DNA of 64,000 bases, from positions 2,852,001-2,916,000 of the forward strand of contig NZ_CP060790.1 of assembly GCF_014489595.1 (NCBI RefSeq), read 5' to 3'. The notes beneath the pieces are model-generated. The model was not told where the DNA came from and ran no database searches. It saw only the letters and a list, made by a program, of their open reading frames with translations. This document shows positions 18,028-27,565 of the stretch, in pieces; the stretch's first letter is position 1; every line of letters starts with the position of its first letter. This DNA comes from Paenacidovorax monticola. GTDB taxonomy: Bacteria; Pseudomonadota; Gammaproteobacteria; Burkholderiales; Burkholderiaceae_C. Position numbers and translations under genes: made by a program.

Positions 18028-18330
18028 ATGCAAATGCTCTACGACTCTGAATCCTTTGTGGTGGTCCACATGCTGCCCGATGCCGTTCAGCAGCCCGCCG
18101 CAGCCCCTGGCGATGCCTCCGACACGCCACCGGTGCCGCAACTGGCGCGCCATGGCTTCGAAATCGTGGACAAGCGCTCCGGCAAGGAGGTCTACCTCGA
18201 CGGCTCCTGGGCAGAGATGTTCCAGCAGCAGATCCTGGCCTGGCAGCGCGAAACGCCCACCCAGGAAGAGGTGGAAGACACCCTCGACCGCTACGCGGGG
18301 CTCGCCCAGAACCCCGTGGTCGTGCACTGA
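18028..18330 (+). CDS. DUF3567 family protein
   Basis: 100 aa. Small soluble protein of the beta-proteobacterial DUF3567 family: MQMLYDSESFVVVHM at the start, FEIVDKRSGKEVYLDG in the middle, and the C-terminal EVEDTLDRYAGLAQNPVVVH. No known function. Start at ATG 18,028 is supported by a GGGGGA stretch 7-12 bases upstream; a longer frame from 17,983 lacks family similarity. Two copies of AAGACGCTCC (17,917 and 17,946) lie in its upstream region. Confidence 0.85.
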   Translation: MQMLYDSESFVVVHMLPDAVQQPAAAPGDASDTPPVPQLARHGFEIVDKRSGKEVYLDGSWAEMFQQQILAWQRETPTQEEVEDTLDRYAGLAQNPVVVH

Positions 18331-18334
18331 CCGA

Positions 18335-18450
18335 GGGCGGAAGGTTCGGGGCCTCGGCCCCTTCGCGGTCCACCGCCGGTGGACCGCTGCCCCGCGAGGG
18401 GCACAGCGCGCCGTGGCTGGCCCACGGCGCCTTCATTTCAGCGGTGCCCC
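18335..18450. repeat. multi-hairpin palindromic intergenic repeat
   Basis: Several perfect hairpins follow one another: CGGTCCACC/GGTGGACCG (18,366-18,386), GCCGTGG/CCACGGC (18,409-18,427) and a GGGGCC/GGCCCC pair. It fills the gap between the convergent DUF3567 and UDP-xylose synthase genes. Similar hairpin-rich blocks occur at 47,000 and 57,350. The remainder up to 18,602 holds no gene I can support. Confidence 0.6.
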
Positions 18451-18602
18451 CTTTATGCTGCTGATAGGAAGGCACGCCAGAAACGCCGTCGCCACCCGCG
18501 CACCCATGAGCCACGGATGGGCCCGCACCGGCCCCGACCACGTGCCTAGCCCCTGCGGGTTTGCACTCAGCCCGCCATACCGAGCCGCCCGACGGCCAGG
18601 AG

Positions 18603-19556
18603 CTATGCCGCGCCCTCCTGCTGCCGGAAATAGTCGATGGTTCTGCCCAGGCCCGTGTCCAGATCGACCTGCGGCCACCATCCGCCAAGAAGCTCGTGCG
18701 CCCGGGCGATGTCGGGCCGCCGCTGCCGGGGATCGTCCCCAGGCAGCGGGTGGTAGGCGATCCGAGCGCCCGAGTGAATCCGCGCGAGAACCTTCTGGGC
18801 CAGCTCCAGGATCGTGAATTCGCCCGGATTGCCCAGATTGACGGGCCCGGCCACGTCGTCCGCCGTGGCCATCATGCGCACCAGCGCCTCCACCAGGTCG
18901 TCCACATAGCAGAAGCTGCGGGTCTGGGCTCCCGTACCGTACACCGTCAGATCCTCCCCCCGCAACGCCTGGACGATGAAGTTGGAAACGACGCGGCCAT
19001 CGTCGGGACGCATGCGAGGGCCATAGGTGTTGAACAGCCGCACCACCTTCGTACGCACGCCGTGCTGGCGCCGGTAGTCAAAGAACATGGTTTCCGCACA
19101 GCGCTTGCCCTCGTCGTAGCAGGCACGCACGCCGATGGGGTTGACGTTGCCCCAATAGGACTCCGGCTGCGGATGCACCATGGGGTCGCCATACACCTCG
19201 CTGGTGGAGGTCTGGAGGATGACGGCATTGCGCTTGCGGGCCAGCTCCAGCAGGTTCAGCGCGCCGATCACGCTGGTGCGCATGGTCCGCAGCGGGTCGG
19301 CCTGGTAGTGCACAGGCGATGCGGGGCATGCCAGGTTGTAGATCTGGTCTACCTCGGCATCGAAGGGCTGCGTGATGTCATGCGGCAGCACCTGAAAGCG
19401 GGGGGAGGACCGGAGATGGGCAATGTTCCCCTCGGCCCCCGTGGAAAAATCATCCACGCACAGGACGGCATGGCCATCCCGCAGCAGGCGCTCGCACAGG
19501 TGCGACCCCAGGAAGCCCGCGCCTCCCGTGACCAGTGTTCTTTTGGCAGCCGTCAT
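18603..19556 (-). CDS. UDP-glucuronate decarboxylase (UDP-xylose synthase)
   Basis: 317 aa, the length of soluble UXS enzymes. Converts UDP-glucuronate to UDP-xylose through an NAD-dependent short-chain dehydrogenase fold. GGAGFLG (residues 11-17) binds NAD; catalytic TSE (118-120), Tyr147 and Lys151 (YDEGK) are present; [13 protein letters not shown] and [15 protein letters not shown] are characteristic of UXS. Its start overlaps the ugd stop by four bases (ATGA), so substrate production and use are coupled. By eye it is less GC-rich than the flanks. A C4-epimerase activity is less likely given the UXS signatures. Confidence 0.9.
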   Translation of the reverse strand: MTAAKRTLVTGGAGFLGSHLCERLLRDGHAVLCVDDFSTGAEGNIAHLRSSPRFQVLPHDITQPFDAEVDQIYNLACPASPVHYQADPLRTMRTSVIGALNLLELARKRNAVILQTSTSEVYGDPMVHPQPESYWGNVNPIGVRACYDEGKRCAETMFFDYRRQHGVRTKVVRLFNTYGPRMRPDDGRVVSNFIVQALRGEDLTVYGTGAQTRSFCYVDDLVEALVRMMATADDVAGPVNLGNPGEFTILELAQKVLARIHSGARIAYHPLPGDDPRQRRPDIARAHELLGGWWPQVDLDTGLGRTIDYFRQQEGAA

Positions 19557-20953
19557 AGCGTTGCAGTCCTTGGCTCATCCACCGTGTTGCGGCCTACGGC
19601 CAGATAATCAAAGCCCAGGGTCCGCATGGCCCGCGGTTCGTAGAGATTGCGTCCGTCCACCACGAGCGGCCGCTTCAATGCCATCCGCAGTGCCTCGAAG
19701 TTCGGGCTGCAGAACTCCTGCCACTCCGTCGCGATCAGCAGTGCATCCGCGCCATGCGCCGCCCCAAGGGGGCTTTCTGCGTAGTGGATGCGATCCAGCC
19801 ACTCTGGATGGTCGCGCATGTCCTCCGCCAGGCAGCGCCTTGCCTCCAGCATGGCGACGGGGTCGAAGACCTGCAGCGCGGCGCCGCGCGCAAGCAGCTC
19901 ACGGATGAGCACGCGGCTGGGCGCTTCGCGCATGTCGTCCGTGTTGGGCTTGAAAGCCAGCCCCCACAAGGCGAACCGGCGGCCGGCGAAGTCGTTCCCG
20001 AGCCGCTGGGCAAGCTTGTCCACGAGCAGGCGCCTCTGCCCATCGTTGACCTGCGCGGCGGCCTGCAACACCCGCAGCGGCAACCCCATGCCGAGTCCCA
20101 TGTGCCTCAGCGCTGCCACATCCTTGGGAAAGCAGCTGCCGCCATAGCCAATGCCAGGGTAGAGAAAGCTGTCGCCAATGCGCGGGTCAGCGCCCATGCC
20201 CACGCGCACGGGCTCGATATCCACCCCCAGGCGGTCGGCGAGGTTCGCCATCTCGTTCATGAAGCTGATGCGCACGGCGAGCATGGCGTTCGCCGCGTAC
20301 TTGGTGAACTCGGCGCTGCGCCGATCCATGCACATCAGGCGCTCATGCCCGTGGCTGAACGGCCGGTACAGCTCACGCATGAGAGCACCTGCCCGCCGTT
20401 CCTCCGGAGAATCGCCCACGCCGACGATGATGCGGTCGGGCCGCATGAAGTCATCGATCGCACTGCCCTCCTTGAGGAACTCGGGGTTGGAGACCACGGC
20501 GAAGCCAGGCGCAGGTGCCGCGTGCCACAGGCGCTGCGCGAGCACTTCGGCAATCGCCTCGTGCACGGCCTCGCCTGATCCGACGGGCACCGTGGACTTG
20601 TTGACGATCACCTTGAAGGCGTCCATGTGCGCAGCGATCGCGCGCGCCACTCCGAACACCTGGGCCATGTCGGTCCCGCCATCGTCGGTGGAAGGCGTTC
20701 CCACCGCAATGAACAGCACCTCCCCATGGGCCACACCCTTCGCCAGGTCGGTCGAGAATGCCAAGCGCCCCGCGTGGCAGTTGCCGGCCATCAACTCCTT
20801 CAGGCCCGGCTCATGGATGGGCACATCCCCACGCTGGAGGGTCGCGATCTTGCGGGCATCCGTGTCCACGCATACGACGTCGTTCCCCAGCTCGGCAAGG
20901 CACACCCCGGTGACGAGTCCCACATAGCCAACACCGAAAATGGTGAGATTCAT
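19553..20953 (-). CDS. ugd: UDP-glucose 6-dehydrogenase
   Basis: 466 aa. Oxidises UDP-glucose to UDP-glucuronate with two NAD. N-terminal [10 protein letters not shown] binds [27 protein letters not shown] and the catalytic-Cys segment [12 protein letters not shown] are intact; the C-terminal UDP-binding domain has [19 protein letters not shown]. It feeds the translationally coupled UDP-xylose synthase. The upstream gene on the same strand is a TPR glycosyltransferase, 109 bases away, so the three probably form one operon. Confidence 0.95.
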   Translation of the reverse strand: MNLTIFGVGYVGLVTGVCLAELGNDVVCVDTDARKIATLQRGDVPIHEPGLKELMAGNCHAGRLAFSTDLAKGVAHGEVLFIAVGTPSTDDGGTDMAQVFGVARAIAAHMDAFKVIVNKSTVPVGSGEAVHEAIAEVLAQRLWHAAPAPGFAVVSNPEFLKEGSAIDDFMRPDRIIVGVGDSPEERRAGALMRELYRPFSHGHERLMCMDRRSAEFTKYAANAMLAVRISFMNEMANLADRLGVDIEPVRVGMGADPRIGDSFLYPGIGYGGSCFPKDVAALRHMGLGMGLPLRVLQAAAQVNDGQRRLLVDKLAQRLGNDFAGRRFALWGLAFKPNTDDMREAPSRVLIRELLARGAALQVFDPVAMLEARRCLAEDMRDHPEWLDRIHYAESPLGAAHGADALLIATEWQEFCSPNFEALRMALKRPLVVDGRNLYEPRAMRTLGFDYLAVGRNTVDEPRTATL

Positions 20954-21062
20954 AGAAAAGCAAAAGCGGACGGAAAGCGACGAAGGCCTATGCCTGAACG
21001 GATATGCGCCACCACTGGCGCCATACCGCGACCGGCCCAGCGAGAGCGACCACGCAAGGCCG

Positions 21063-23168
21063 TCACTCCACCTCGATCACATCGGGCGGCAAGCCCTGAC
21101 ACGACCGCTCGTACATGGTGGCATACGCTGCCTCGATGTGGCGAGCGAAGCGCCGGGCATCGAACAGCGGAGAGCGGGGAGCCTGTTCATGCAGCCTGTC
21201 GCGGATGCCGCGCAATTGAACTCCGTCCCGCGCCAGATCGATGGCCCGCGCCTCGAACTCCGCCTGGGTGTGCGTGACAAGCTCCGGAAGCCCTACAGCA
21301 CACAACAGGCTCGCCGCCACCCTGCTCGCGAAGGACTCACCCATGCAAGTCAGCAGCGGCAAGCCCGCCCACAATGCATCGCTGGCCGTGGTGTGTGCGT
21401 TGTAGGGCAACGTATCCAGGAAAAGATCGGCCAGGCGGTGTCGCGCCAAGTGCTCGTCCATGGGCATGCGTGGCGCAAACACCAGACGCTCTGCAGAAAT
21501 GCCCCGGGCCTGTGCCTCGCGCCGCAGATTCCGCGCAGCGGCAGGATTGTCCTCCAGCAGCCACAGCACACTGCCCTCGACCGCCAGAAGAATGCGCATC
21601 CAGCCATCGAAAGTGGACGGCATGATCTTGTAGTTGTTGTTGAAGCAACAGAACACGAAGCCATCTGGCGGCAACCCCGCCTCGCCGCGCGTGAAGGCGC
21701 GCCCGGAGACCTTGCGCTGCGAGTCATTGACCTGGTAGCTGTGGGGCAGGTACACGACCTTCTCCGTGAAGTGGGCCTGGGCGGGCGGGGGAATCACGAA
21801 CTTGTCGGCAATCACGTAGTCCATGTAGTCCGCGCCCGTGGTTCCGGGGTAGCCCAGGTAGCTGACCTGGACGGGCGCGCAGCGAAAGGAGAAGCAGCCA
21901 AAACGGTTATGCCGGGTGAAACCCGTCAGATCAACGGCAATGTCGATGCCGAGCTCCCGCGACAGGCGCGCGATGTCGATGTCGCTGCGCTCGCGCACAT
22001 CGATGAAGTGATCAAAGGCTGCCGCCACGCGCTGGCGCATCTCGTCCTGCGCATCGGGCCCAACGGAGAAGGCGAACCACTCGAAGCGCCCGCGGTCATG
22101 CACCTCGAACAGCTCGGCGATCAGGTATGCGACAGCGTGGTTGCGAAAATCCGCTGAAAAGTACCCCACGCGGATCTTGCCGCCTGGCTCGCGCGGCATG
22201 CAGGAGCCCAAGGCTGAAGAGGCAGGGAGCATCTCCTTCACAAAAGTGCATGCAGCCTCCTTGTGCCGGAGGGGCGCATCGGCCAGTCCCAGCAGCGTGA
22301 AGGGCTCCACAGCATGCCCGTGCTCCGCGACGGCATGCAATGCCTGCTGCACGTCATGGTCCATGCCCTGCCAACTGCAGCATGCGGCCTTGGCACCCAT
22401 CAAATCGCCGTACAAAGCCGGCAACCCGGGAGACTGCCGGTGGGCCCATTGCAATTGCTGCACCGCCTCTTCATGCCGGTTCGTCAGCGACAGCAGTTTC
22501 CCGAGAAGGTGGCGCGACTCCGCCCCGTGCGGCTGAAGTTGGATGGCGCGTCCAAGGTCTTCCAGCGCTTCCGGGTAGTGCCCCAACTGGATCCGGGCAT
22601 TTCCACGGTTGGTATAGGCCTCCGCATACTGCGGCCGCAGCGCCAACGCTTGAGAAAAACAGGTGATGGCATCGCGCAGCTTGCCCAGCTTCAGCAACGC
22701 AATGCCCTTGTTGTTGTGAGCCTCCGGCATCTGGGGCGCATGCGCGATCACCAGGTCCATGCACTCCACGGCTTCCTCAAACTGTTTCTGCGCCAGAAAG
22801 ATGCATCCCCCATTGAAGCGGGCTTGTGCATGCTGGGGCTCGATCTCCAGCACCGCGCGGTAACCCTCCGCAGCCTCCTGCATCCGGTTCAGACCTTGCA
22901 GTACCGCAGCCCGGTTGTAGTGCGCCAGTGCCAGCCGAGGCGACAGCGCGATCGCGCGTTCAAACGACGCCAGAGCGTCCTCATGGCGCAGCAAGCGCAG
23001 CAGGGCATTGCCGCGGTTGAAATGGGGATCCACATAGTCCGGGCTCAGCGCAATCGCGTGGTCATAGGCCCGGATGGCATCTTCGGGCCGATGGGCCAGG
23101 AGAAAGTTGTTTCCCTGGGTATTGCATGCCTGCGCGTCGTCCGGCAACGGCCCGGGAACGCTGTCCAT
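21063..23168 (-). CDS. TPR-containing O-linked glycosyltransferase, GT41 (SPINDLY/OGT-like)
   Basis: 701 aa. The N-terminal half holds about eight tetratricopeptide repeats (each ending in ALSP-, ALRP- or EIEP-type turns) that would hold a protein acceptor. The C-terminal half is an OGT-like catalytic domain with SADFRNHAVAYL (equivalent of catalytic His498 in human OGT), YLGYPGTTGADYMDY, FCCFNNNYKIMPSTFD (Lys that contacts the nucleotide sugar) and DTLPYNAHTTASDALW. It probably glycosylates Ser/Thr of cytoplasmic proteins. ATG 23,324 gives a 52-residue longer N-terminus without similarity; neither start has a good ribosome site. Adjacent ugd and UDP-xylose synthase suggest the donor. Confidence 0.88.
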   Translation of the reverse strand: MDSVPGPLPDDAQACNTQGNNFLLAHRPEDAIRAYDHAIALSPDYVDPHFNRGNALLRLLRHEDALASFERAIALSPRLALAHYNRAAVLQGLNRMQEAAEGYRAVLEIEPQHAQARFNGGCIFLAQKQFEEAVECMDLVIAHAPQMPEAHNNKGIALLKLGKLRDAITCFSQALALRPQYAEAYTNRGNARIQLGHYPEALEDLGRAIQLQPHGAESRHLLGKLLSLTNRHEEAVQQLQWAHRQSPGLPALYGDLMGAKAACCSWQGMDHDVQQALHAVAEHGHAVEPFTLLGLADAPLRHKEAACTFVKEMLPASSALGSCMPREPGGKIRVGYFSADFRNHAVAYLIAELFEVHDRGRFEWFAFSVGPDAQDEMRQRVAAAFDHFIDVRERSDIDIARLSRELGIDIAVDLTGFTRHNRFGCFSFRCAPVQVSYLGYPGTTGADYMDYVIADKFVIPPPAQAHFTEKVVYLPHSYQVNDSQRKVSGRAFTRGEAGLPPDGFVFCCFNNNYKIMPSTFDGWMRILLAVEGSVLWLLEDNPAAARNLRREAQARGISAERLVFAPRMPMDEHLARHRLADLFLDTLPYNAHTTASDALWAGLPLLTCMGESFASRVAASLLCAVGLPELVTHTQAEFEARAIDLARDGVQLRGIRDRLHEQAPRSPLFDARRFARHIEAAYATMYERSCQGLPPDVIEVE

Positions 23169-23364
23169 GCGCGGAGCCGTCGCGTAGCCTGCACGAAAAC
23201 CGAAATGGGGACGGCCCTGGATCGCCGGCGCTGCGCTGAACTGGAACGTCTGACCGAAATGGGGCTTCTTTGAATCCGTCAAGATGGCATCCAATGCTCG
23301 CGTTGGTACAGAGGCCCAGCTCACACCGGTCGCCGGCGCTCAGCCTGGGGCGGACTGCAGTCTA

Positions 23365-23916
23365 TCAGGGCCCTCCCGCCCCGCGCCGCCGCGCCATCTC
23401 CCGCCCCATGGGCTCCAGCGCCTCGGCCCCCAGCAGGCGCTGGGCGGCAGGGTAGGCGCGGTATTCCTCGTGGTGGATGTGGTCGGCATAGCGGGCAGCG
23501 AAGCGGTCGAAGGCCGCCTCATCCTCTGCCGTGAATGCATCGTTCTCGCCCTGCGCCAGCGCCAGCAGCGGCACGCGCGCGGCCGTCCAGTCGGCAGCCA
23601 TGCAGACATGGTCGCGCTGCAGTTGGCGCACCAGGGCCACCACCTCGGGATCGCCGCGCGCGAGCAGCGGCGGGAACACGTGCCGCTCCTCGTCCTCGTG
23701 GTGCAGCGGCGCGGCCTGGTCGAAATAGCGGGCCACGTCGCGGGCCGCCTGGCGGGCCACCTCGTCGCAGGGGCGCTCGCGCAGGTAGGCGCGCAGGCGC
23801 TGCAGCAGGGTGAGCATGCGCTGCACGCGGTCGTGGCAGGCGTGCAGCATGTCGAAGGGCTGCTCGAAGCCGACGGCAGGGCTATTGAAGCCCGGAAGCG
23901 AGGCGCCAGTGGCCAT
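23365..23916 (-). CDS. hemerythrin-like domain protein
   Basis: 183 aa. Four-helix bundle with the spaced histidines and acids of a hemerythrin cation-binding domain: HACHDRVQRML near 38, APLHHEDEERHVFP near 84, RDHVCMAADW near 117 and HIHHEEYRAYP near 160. These bind a di-iron centre that senses or carries oxygen or nitric oxide. ATG 23,916 is used because homology begins at about MATGASLPGF. It lies at the end of the long run that begins with the nitrate genes, fitting a role in redox or NO defence (inference). Confidence 0.85.
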   Translation of the reverse strand: MATGASLPGFNSPAVGFEQPFDMLHACHDRVQRMLTLLQRLRAYLRERPCDEVARQAARDVARYFDQAAPLHHEDEERHVFPPLLARGDPEVVALVRQLQRDHVCMAADWTAARVPLLALAQGENDAFTAEDEAAFDRFAARYADHIHHEEYRAYPAAQRLLGAEALEPMGREMARRRGAGGP

Positions 23917-23926
23917 GGCCCCCCCT

Positions 23927-24340
23927 TCAACCCCAGCGCACCGGCAGGCCCCGCCGGTCAAAGGGGATGTAGGCGCCGTGCGAGCCGGTCTTCACGGCCT
24001 CGACCATGCGCTGCAACGGCGCATCCGCGTCGGCCGACGTGGGTGCACGCCCCGGGGCGCCGGCCAGCGCCGCCGCGAACACCAGGCGCCAGGGCCGGTC
24101 GGGCTGGTCGAACTGCAGCGACTCGCGCGCCAGCGCATCGAAGGACTCCAGTTCGTCGGCCCCCTTGTCCACGCACATCAGCGGCGCCAGGGCACCACCC
24201 TCGCCTGCCTCGAAGCGGGCCCGCTGCGCGGGCGTGGCGTCCGCCGGCAGCTCGGCCCCCACGAACACGAACAGCAGGCGCTGCGGCTCGGGCTGGGCGC
24301 GCGCGGCGCGCAGCAGGTCGTCGAAGTGGGATATGTCCAT
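23927..24340 (-). CDS. small conserved protein next to class II ribonucleotide reductase
   Basis: 137 aa from ATG 24,340 (an in-frame ATG at 24,349 is equally possible; no ribosome site decides). MDISHFDDLLRAARAQPEPQ and GEGGALAPLMCVDKGADEL are conserved, from memory, in Comamonadaceae proteins that databases label 'ribonucleotide reductase subunit alpha', a name presumably taken from its neighbour. It has no ribonucleotide reductase motif or visible catalytic residues. It sits 47 bases after the nitroreductase gene and 10 before the hemerythrin, so an accessory role in that operon is possible. Function unknown. Confidence 0.72.
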   Translation of the reverse strand: MDISHFDDLLRAARAQPEPQRLLFVFVGAELPADATPAQRARFEAGEGGALAPLMCVDKGADELESFDALARESLQFDQPDRPWRLVFAAALAGAPGRAPTSADADAPLQRMVEAVKTGSHGAYIPFDRRGLPVRWG

Positions 24341-24387
24341 GGCATGCATCTTGAAGAAGAGAGAAGGGAGAGGCTCTACCAGCGCCG

Positions 24388-25061
24388 TCACAGCCCGGGC
24401 ACCACGCCCCGGCCGGGCACCAGCGTGCCCACATAGTCGGCCACGGTGGGGCGCAGGCGCGCGGGTTTGCGCGACAGCACCGTACCCAGGCTCACGAAGC
24501 ACAGCGGCCATTCGCCGTCGGCCAGCCCGAACAGGGTGCGCAGTGCCGTCGAACGCAGCGCCTTGCCGCTCGTGAGCGCGGAGCCGAAGCCCAGAGCCGT
24601 GGCCATGAGCAGCAGGTTCTGCACCGCGCAGCCCGTGGAAACGATGCGCTCGTGCAGATCGATCTCGGGGTCGCCTCCACGCCCATCGGCCACCACCAGC
24701 AGCAGCACGGGAGCGCGGTGCGCCTTCTCGCGCGCCTGCGCGAGTTGCTCGGGTGCGGCCTCGGGGTCGCGCTCGGCCAGGGCCTGTGCGAAGACCTCGG
24801 CCAGGGCGGCGCGCGCACCGGCCGGCACGAGCACGAAGCGCCAGGGCAGCAGACGGCCATGGTCGGGGCATGGGCGGCCGCGCCCAGGATGGCCGCGAGC
24901 TGCCCGGCATCGGGCCCCGGCGCGCCCAGGCGCTTGGGCAGGATGGTCTGGCGCGCCTGCAGCAGCGCGGCGGCTGCGTCGGCCCAGGGCTCGGCCGCGG
25001 GGCACCCCGCCACAGGGCGCAGCGGGATCACAGGGCGCATGGACTCGGCCGGCAGGCTCAT
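24388..25061 (-). CDS. nitroreductase family protein (YdjA type), frameshifted
   Basis: About 224 aa if corrected. The N-terminal 66 residues (LLQARQTILPKRLGAPGP, AAILGAAAHAP) and the rest (DHGRLLPWRFVLVPAGAR, CAVQNLLLMATALGFGS) lie in different frames. One base missing from the four-base run at 24,865-24,868 (CCCC on the coding strand) joins them into the FMN-binding YdjA-like sequence PDHGRLxPWRF. These flavoproteins reduce nitro or quinone compounds with NAD(P)H. Its ATG overlaps the stop of the ribonucleotide reductase gene (ATGA), so the two are coupled. Confidence 0.8.
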
Positions 25062-27511
25062 CCGCACGACCCCAGGTGGCCGCACTGGGTGCAATAGTCG
25101 CAGCCGTCCTTGCGGATTACCGCATGCGCGCCGCATTCCGTGCATTTCTTGCCGGCCATGGGCGGCGGCATGCCCACGGGCGGAGGGGCGGGCTCCTCCA
25201 GCGGCAGGCTCTGCTGCACCGGGTCGGTCACGCGGCGCGCGAGGATGTTCTGCACGGCATAGGCGATCGCAGCCACCTCGGAGTCGTGCCACATGGGCAC
25301 GCGCGTGCCGTCGTCCTTCTCGTGCGTTCCCAGGCGCACGGGGCCGCGGTCCCAGGCCACCTTGCGCATGTCGCTGAGCGCGCGCTCCAGGAAGCCGCCG
25401 CGCGCGGCCAGCGAGAGCAATCGCATGCTGGAAGTGATCCACTGCTGCGACTCGCCGCTCTGCCCCACGGGCATGAAGAACTCGATCGCGCGGTCCACCG
25501 TGTGCGTGCCCACGCCCGTGGGCACGGGCAGGAAGGAAACGATGAGGTACAGCGTCTTGTGCCCGTCCTGCGTCCAGTACTCCACCTTCTCGGCCACGGC
25601 CGAGAGCGCGCCCTTGGGGCGGCTTTCGATCACCGTGCGCATGGGGTCCACGGGCTGCCGCGCCTCGGGAGCCGGTACCGGCTCTGGGGCCACGGCCTCG
25701 GCGGGCGGGGGCGTGGCCTCCAGCACCGCGCCCAGGATGTTGTTGGGCCGGTAGGTGGCCAGGCCCTTGAGGCGCGCGCGCCAGGCCTGCAGGTACAGGT
25801 CCTTGAAGTCGTCGTAGGGGTAGTCGGCCGGCACGTTCACGGTCTTGGAAATGGCCGTGTCCACGAAGGGCTGCACGGCCTCCATCATCGCGATGTGGTC
25901 CGACGCGGACATCTGGAGCGCCGAGACGAAGTAGTCCGGCAGTTGCAGCATGTCGCCGCCCAGCTCGCGGTACAGGCGCCAGGCATGGTCCTCCACGGTG
26001 TACTCGCTGCGGCTGCCGTCGGCCTCGCGCTTCTTGCGCGTGTAGGTCCACGAGAAGGGCGGCTCGATGCCGTTCGATGCGTTGTCGGCGAAGGCCAGGC
26101 TCACCGTGCCCGTGGGCGCCACCGACAGCAGGTGGCTGTTGCGGATGCCATGCGCGCGGATGGCCTCCTGCAGCGCGGCCGGCAGGCGGCTCGCGAAGGT
26201 GCCGGGAGCCAGGTAGCCGGTGGCGTCGAACTTCGGGAAGGCCCCCTTCTCCTGCGCAAGCGCCACCGAGGCCGCATAGGCCGCGTCGCGCATGCGCTCG
26301 GCGATGCGCGCCGCCATGGCGCGGCCCTCGGGCGCGTCGTAGCGCAGGCACAGCATCGCGAGCGCATTGCCCATGCCCGTGAAGCCCACGCCGATGCGGC
26401 GCTTGGCGCTGGATTCCTCGCGCTGCTGAGGCAGCGGCCAGTAGGTCACGTCGAGCACGTTGTCGAGCGCGCGCACCTGGGTGGCCACCACATGCCCGAA
26501 GGCCTCGAAGTCGAACGCGGGTACGCCCGCGAAGCCGAACGGATGGCGCACGAAGCGCGTGAGGATGATGGGGCCGAGGTCGCAGCAGCCATAGGGCGGC
26601 AGCGGCTGTTCGCCGCAGGGGTTGGTCGCCTGAATCGCCTCGCAGTAGTGCAGGTTGTTGTCCTCGTTGATGTGGTCAAGGAACAGGATGCCGGGCTCGG
26701 CGAAGTCGTAGGCCGAGCGCATGATGGTGTCCCACAGCACGCGTGCCTGCACGGTCTGGTAGACCCAGAGGCCGTCGCCGCGCTGGCGCACGCCCGCCTG
26801 GGCGCGCAGCGTGGCCCCGGGCGCGGCGCGGTGCACCAGGTCCCAGGGCTGGTCGTCCACCACGGCCTGCATGAAGGCGTCGGTCACGCCGACGGACACG
26901 TTGAAGTTGTTCCAGCGCCCCGGCGTGCGCTTGGCCGTGATGAAGTCGAGCACGTCGGGGTGGTCGATGCGCAGCACCCCCATCTGGGCGCCCCGCCGGG
27001 CGCCCGCGCTCTCCACGGTGGCGCAGGACTGGTCGAACACGTTGATGTAACTGCACGGCCCCGAGGCCAGCGAAGCCGTGGCGCGCACCTGTGCGCCGCG
27101 CGGGCGGATGCGCGAGAAGTCGTAGCCCACGCCGCCGCCGCGGCGCATGGTCTCGGCCGCCTCGCGCAGCGCCTCGTAGATGCCGGGGTAGCCACCGTCG
27201 TCCACGCCCTGGATGCAGTCGCCCACGGGCTGCACGAAGCAGTTGATGAGCGTGGCCTGGATGTCGGTGCCCGCCGCGCTCATGATGCGGCCCGCGCCGA
27301 TGGCGCCGGCATGCAGGTTGGCGAGGAACAGCGCCTCGAACTCGGCGCGGCGCGCCTCGGGCTCCACCGAGGCCAGCGCGCGCGCCACGCGGCGGTACAG
27401 CTCTTCCACGCTGGTCTCGCCCGGCTTGAGGTATTTCTCGTGCAGCACATCGAGGCTGATGGGCTGGACAGCCGTCACGTCCTGGGCGCGGCCGAGGTCT
27501 TCGCGTTTCAT
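25058..27511 (-). CDS. nrdJ: class II (adenosylcobalamin-dependent) ribonucleoside-diphosphate reductase
   Basis: 817 aa. Makes deoxynucleotides without oxygen, using vitamin B12 to generate the thiyl radical. Visible features: substrate-disulfide Cys in NCFVQPVGD near residue 88; radical-site NPCGEQPLPPYGCCDLG near 306; PTGTVSLAFADNASNGIEP phosphate-binding segment near 480; and a C-terminal zinc-ribbon (CTECG, CDYCTQCG) with a final Cys for re-reduction. Length fits the short bacterial class II type with ribbon. No cobalamin riboswitch is visible in the 54-base upstream gap. Placement behind the nitrate operon suits anaerobic growth. Confidence 0.92.
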   Translation of the reverse strand: MKREDLGRAQDVTAVQPISLDVLHEKYLKPGETSVEELYRRVARALASVEPEARRAEFEALFLANLHAGAIGAGRIMSAAGTDIQATLINCFVQPVGDCIQGVDDGGYPGIYEALREAAETMRRGGGVGYDFSRIRPRGAQVRATASLASGPCSYINVFDQSCATVESAGARRGAQMGVLRIDHPDVLDFITAKRTPGRWNNFNVSVGVTDAFMQAVVDDQPWDLVHRAAPGATLRAQAGVRQRGDGLWVYQTVQARVLWDTIMRSAYDFAEPGILFLDHINEDNNLHYCEAIQATNPCGEQPLPPYGCCDLGPIILTRFVRHPFGFAGVPAFDFEAFGHVVATQVRALDNVLDVTYWPLPQQREESSAKRRIGVGFTGMGNALAMLCLRYDAPEGRAMAARIAERMRDAAYAASVALAQEKGAFPKFDATGYLAPGTFASRLPAALQEAIRAHGIRNSHLLSVAPTGTVSLAFADNASNGIEPPFSWTYTRKKREADGSRSEYTVEDHAWRLYRELGGDMLQLPDYFVSALQMSASDHIAMMEAVQPFVDTAISKTVNVPADYPYDDFKDLYLQAWRARLKGLATYRPNNILGAVLEATPPPAEAVAPEPVPAPEARQPVDPMRTVIESRPKGALSAVAEKVEYWTQDGHKTLYLIVSFLPVPTGVGTHTVDRAIEFFMPVGQSGESQQWITSSMRLLSLAARGGFLERALSDMRKVAWDRGPVRLGTHEKDDGTRVPMWHDSEVAAIAYAVQNILARRVTDPVQQSLPLEEPAPPPVGMPPPMAGKKCTECGAHAVIRKDGCDYCTQCGHLGSCG

Positions 27512-27565
27512 GGCACTGGTCCCTTCACATGGTCTGGGGGGTTCTCCGGCCGAGCCGATTCCGTG

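Noticed and set aside
27512..27565. Cobalamin riboswitch before nrdJ
   Set aside because: The gap is only 54 bases and has no B12-box; too short for the element.
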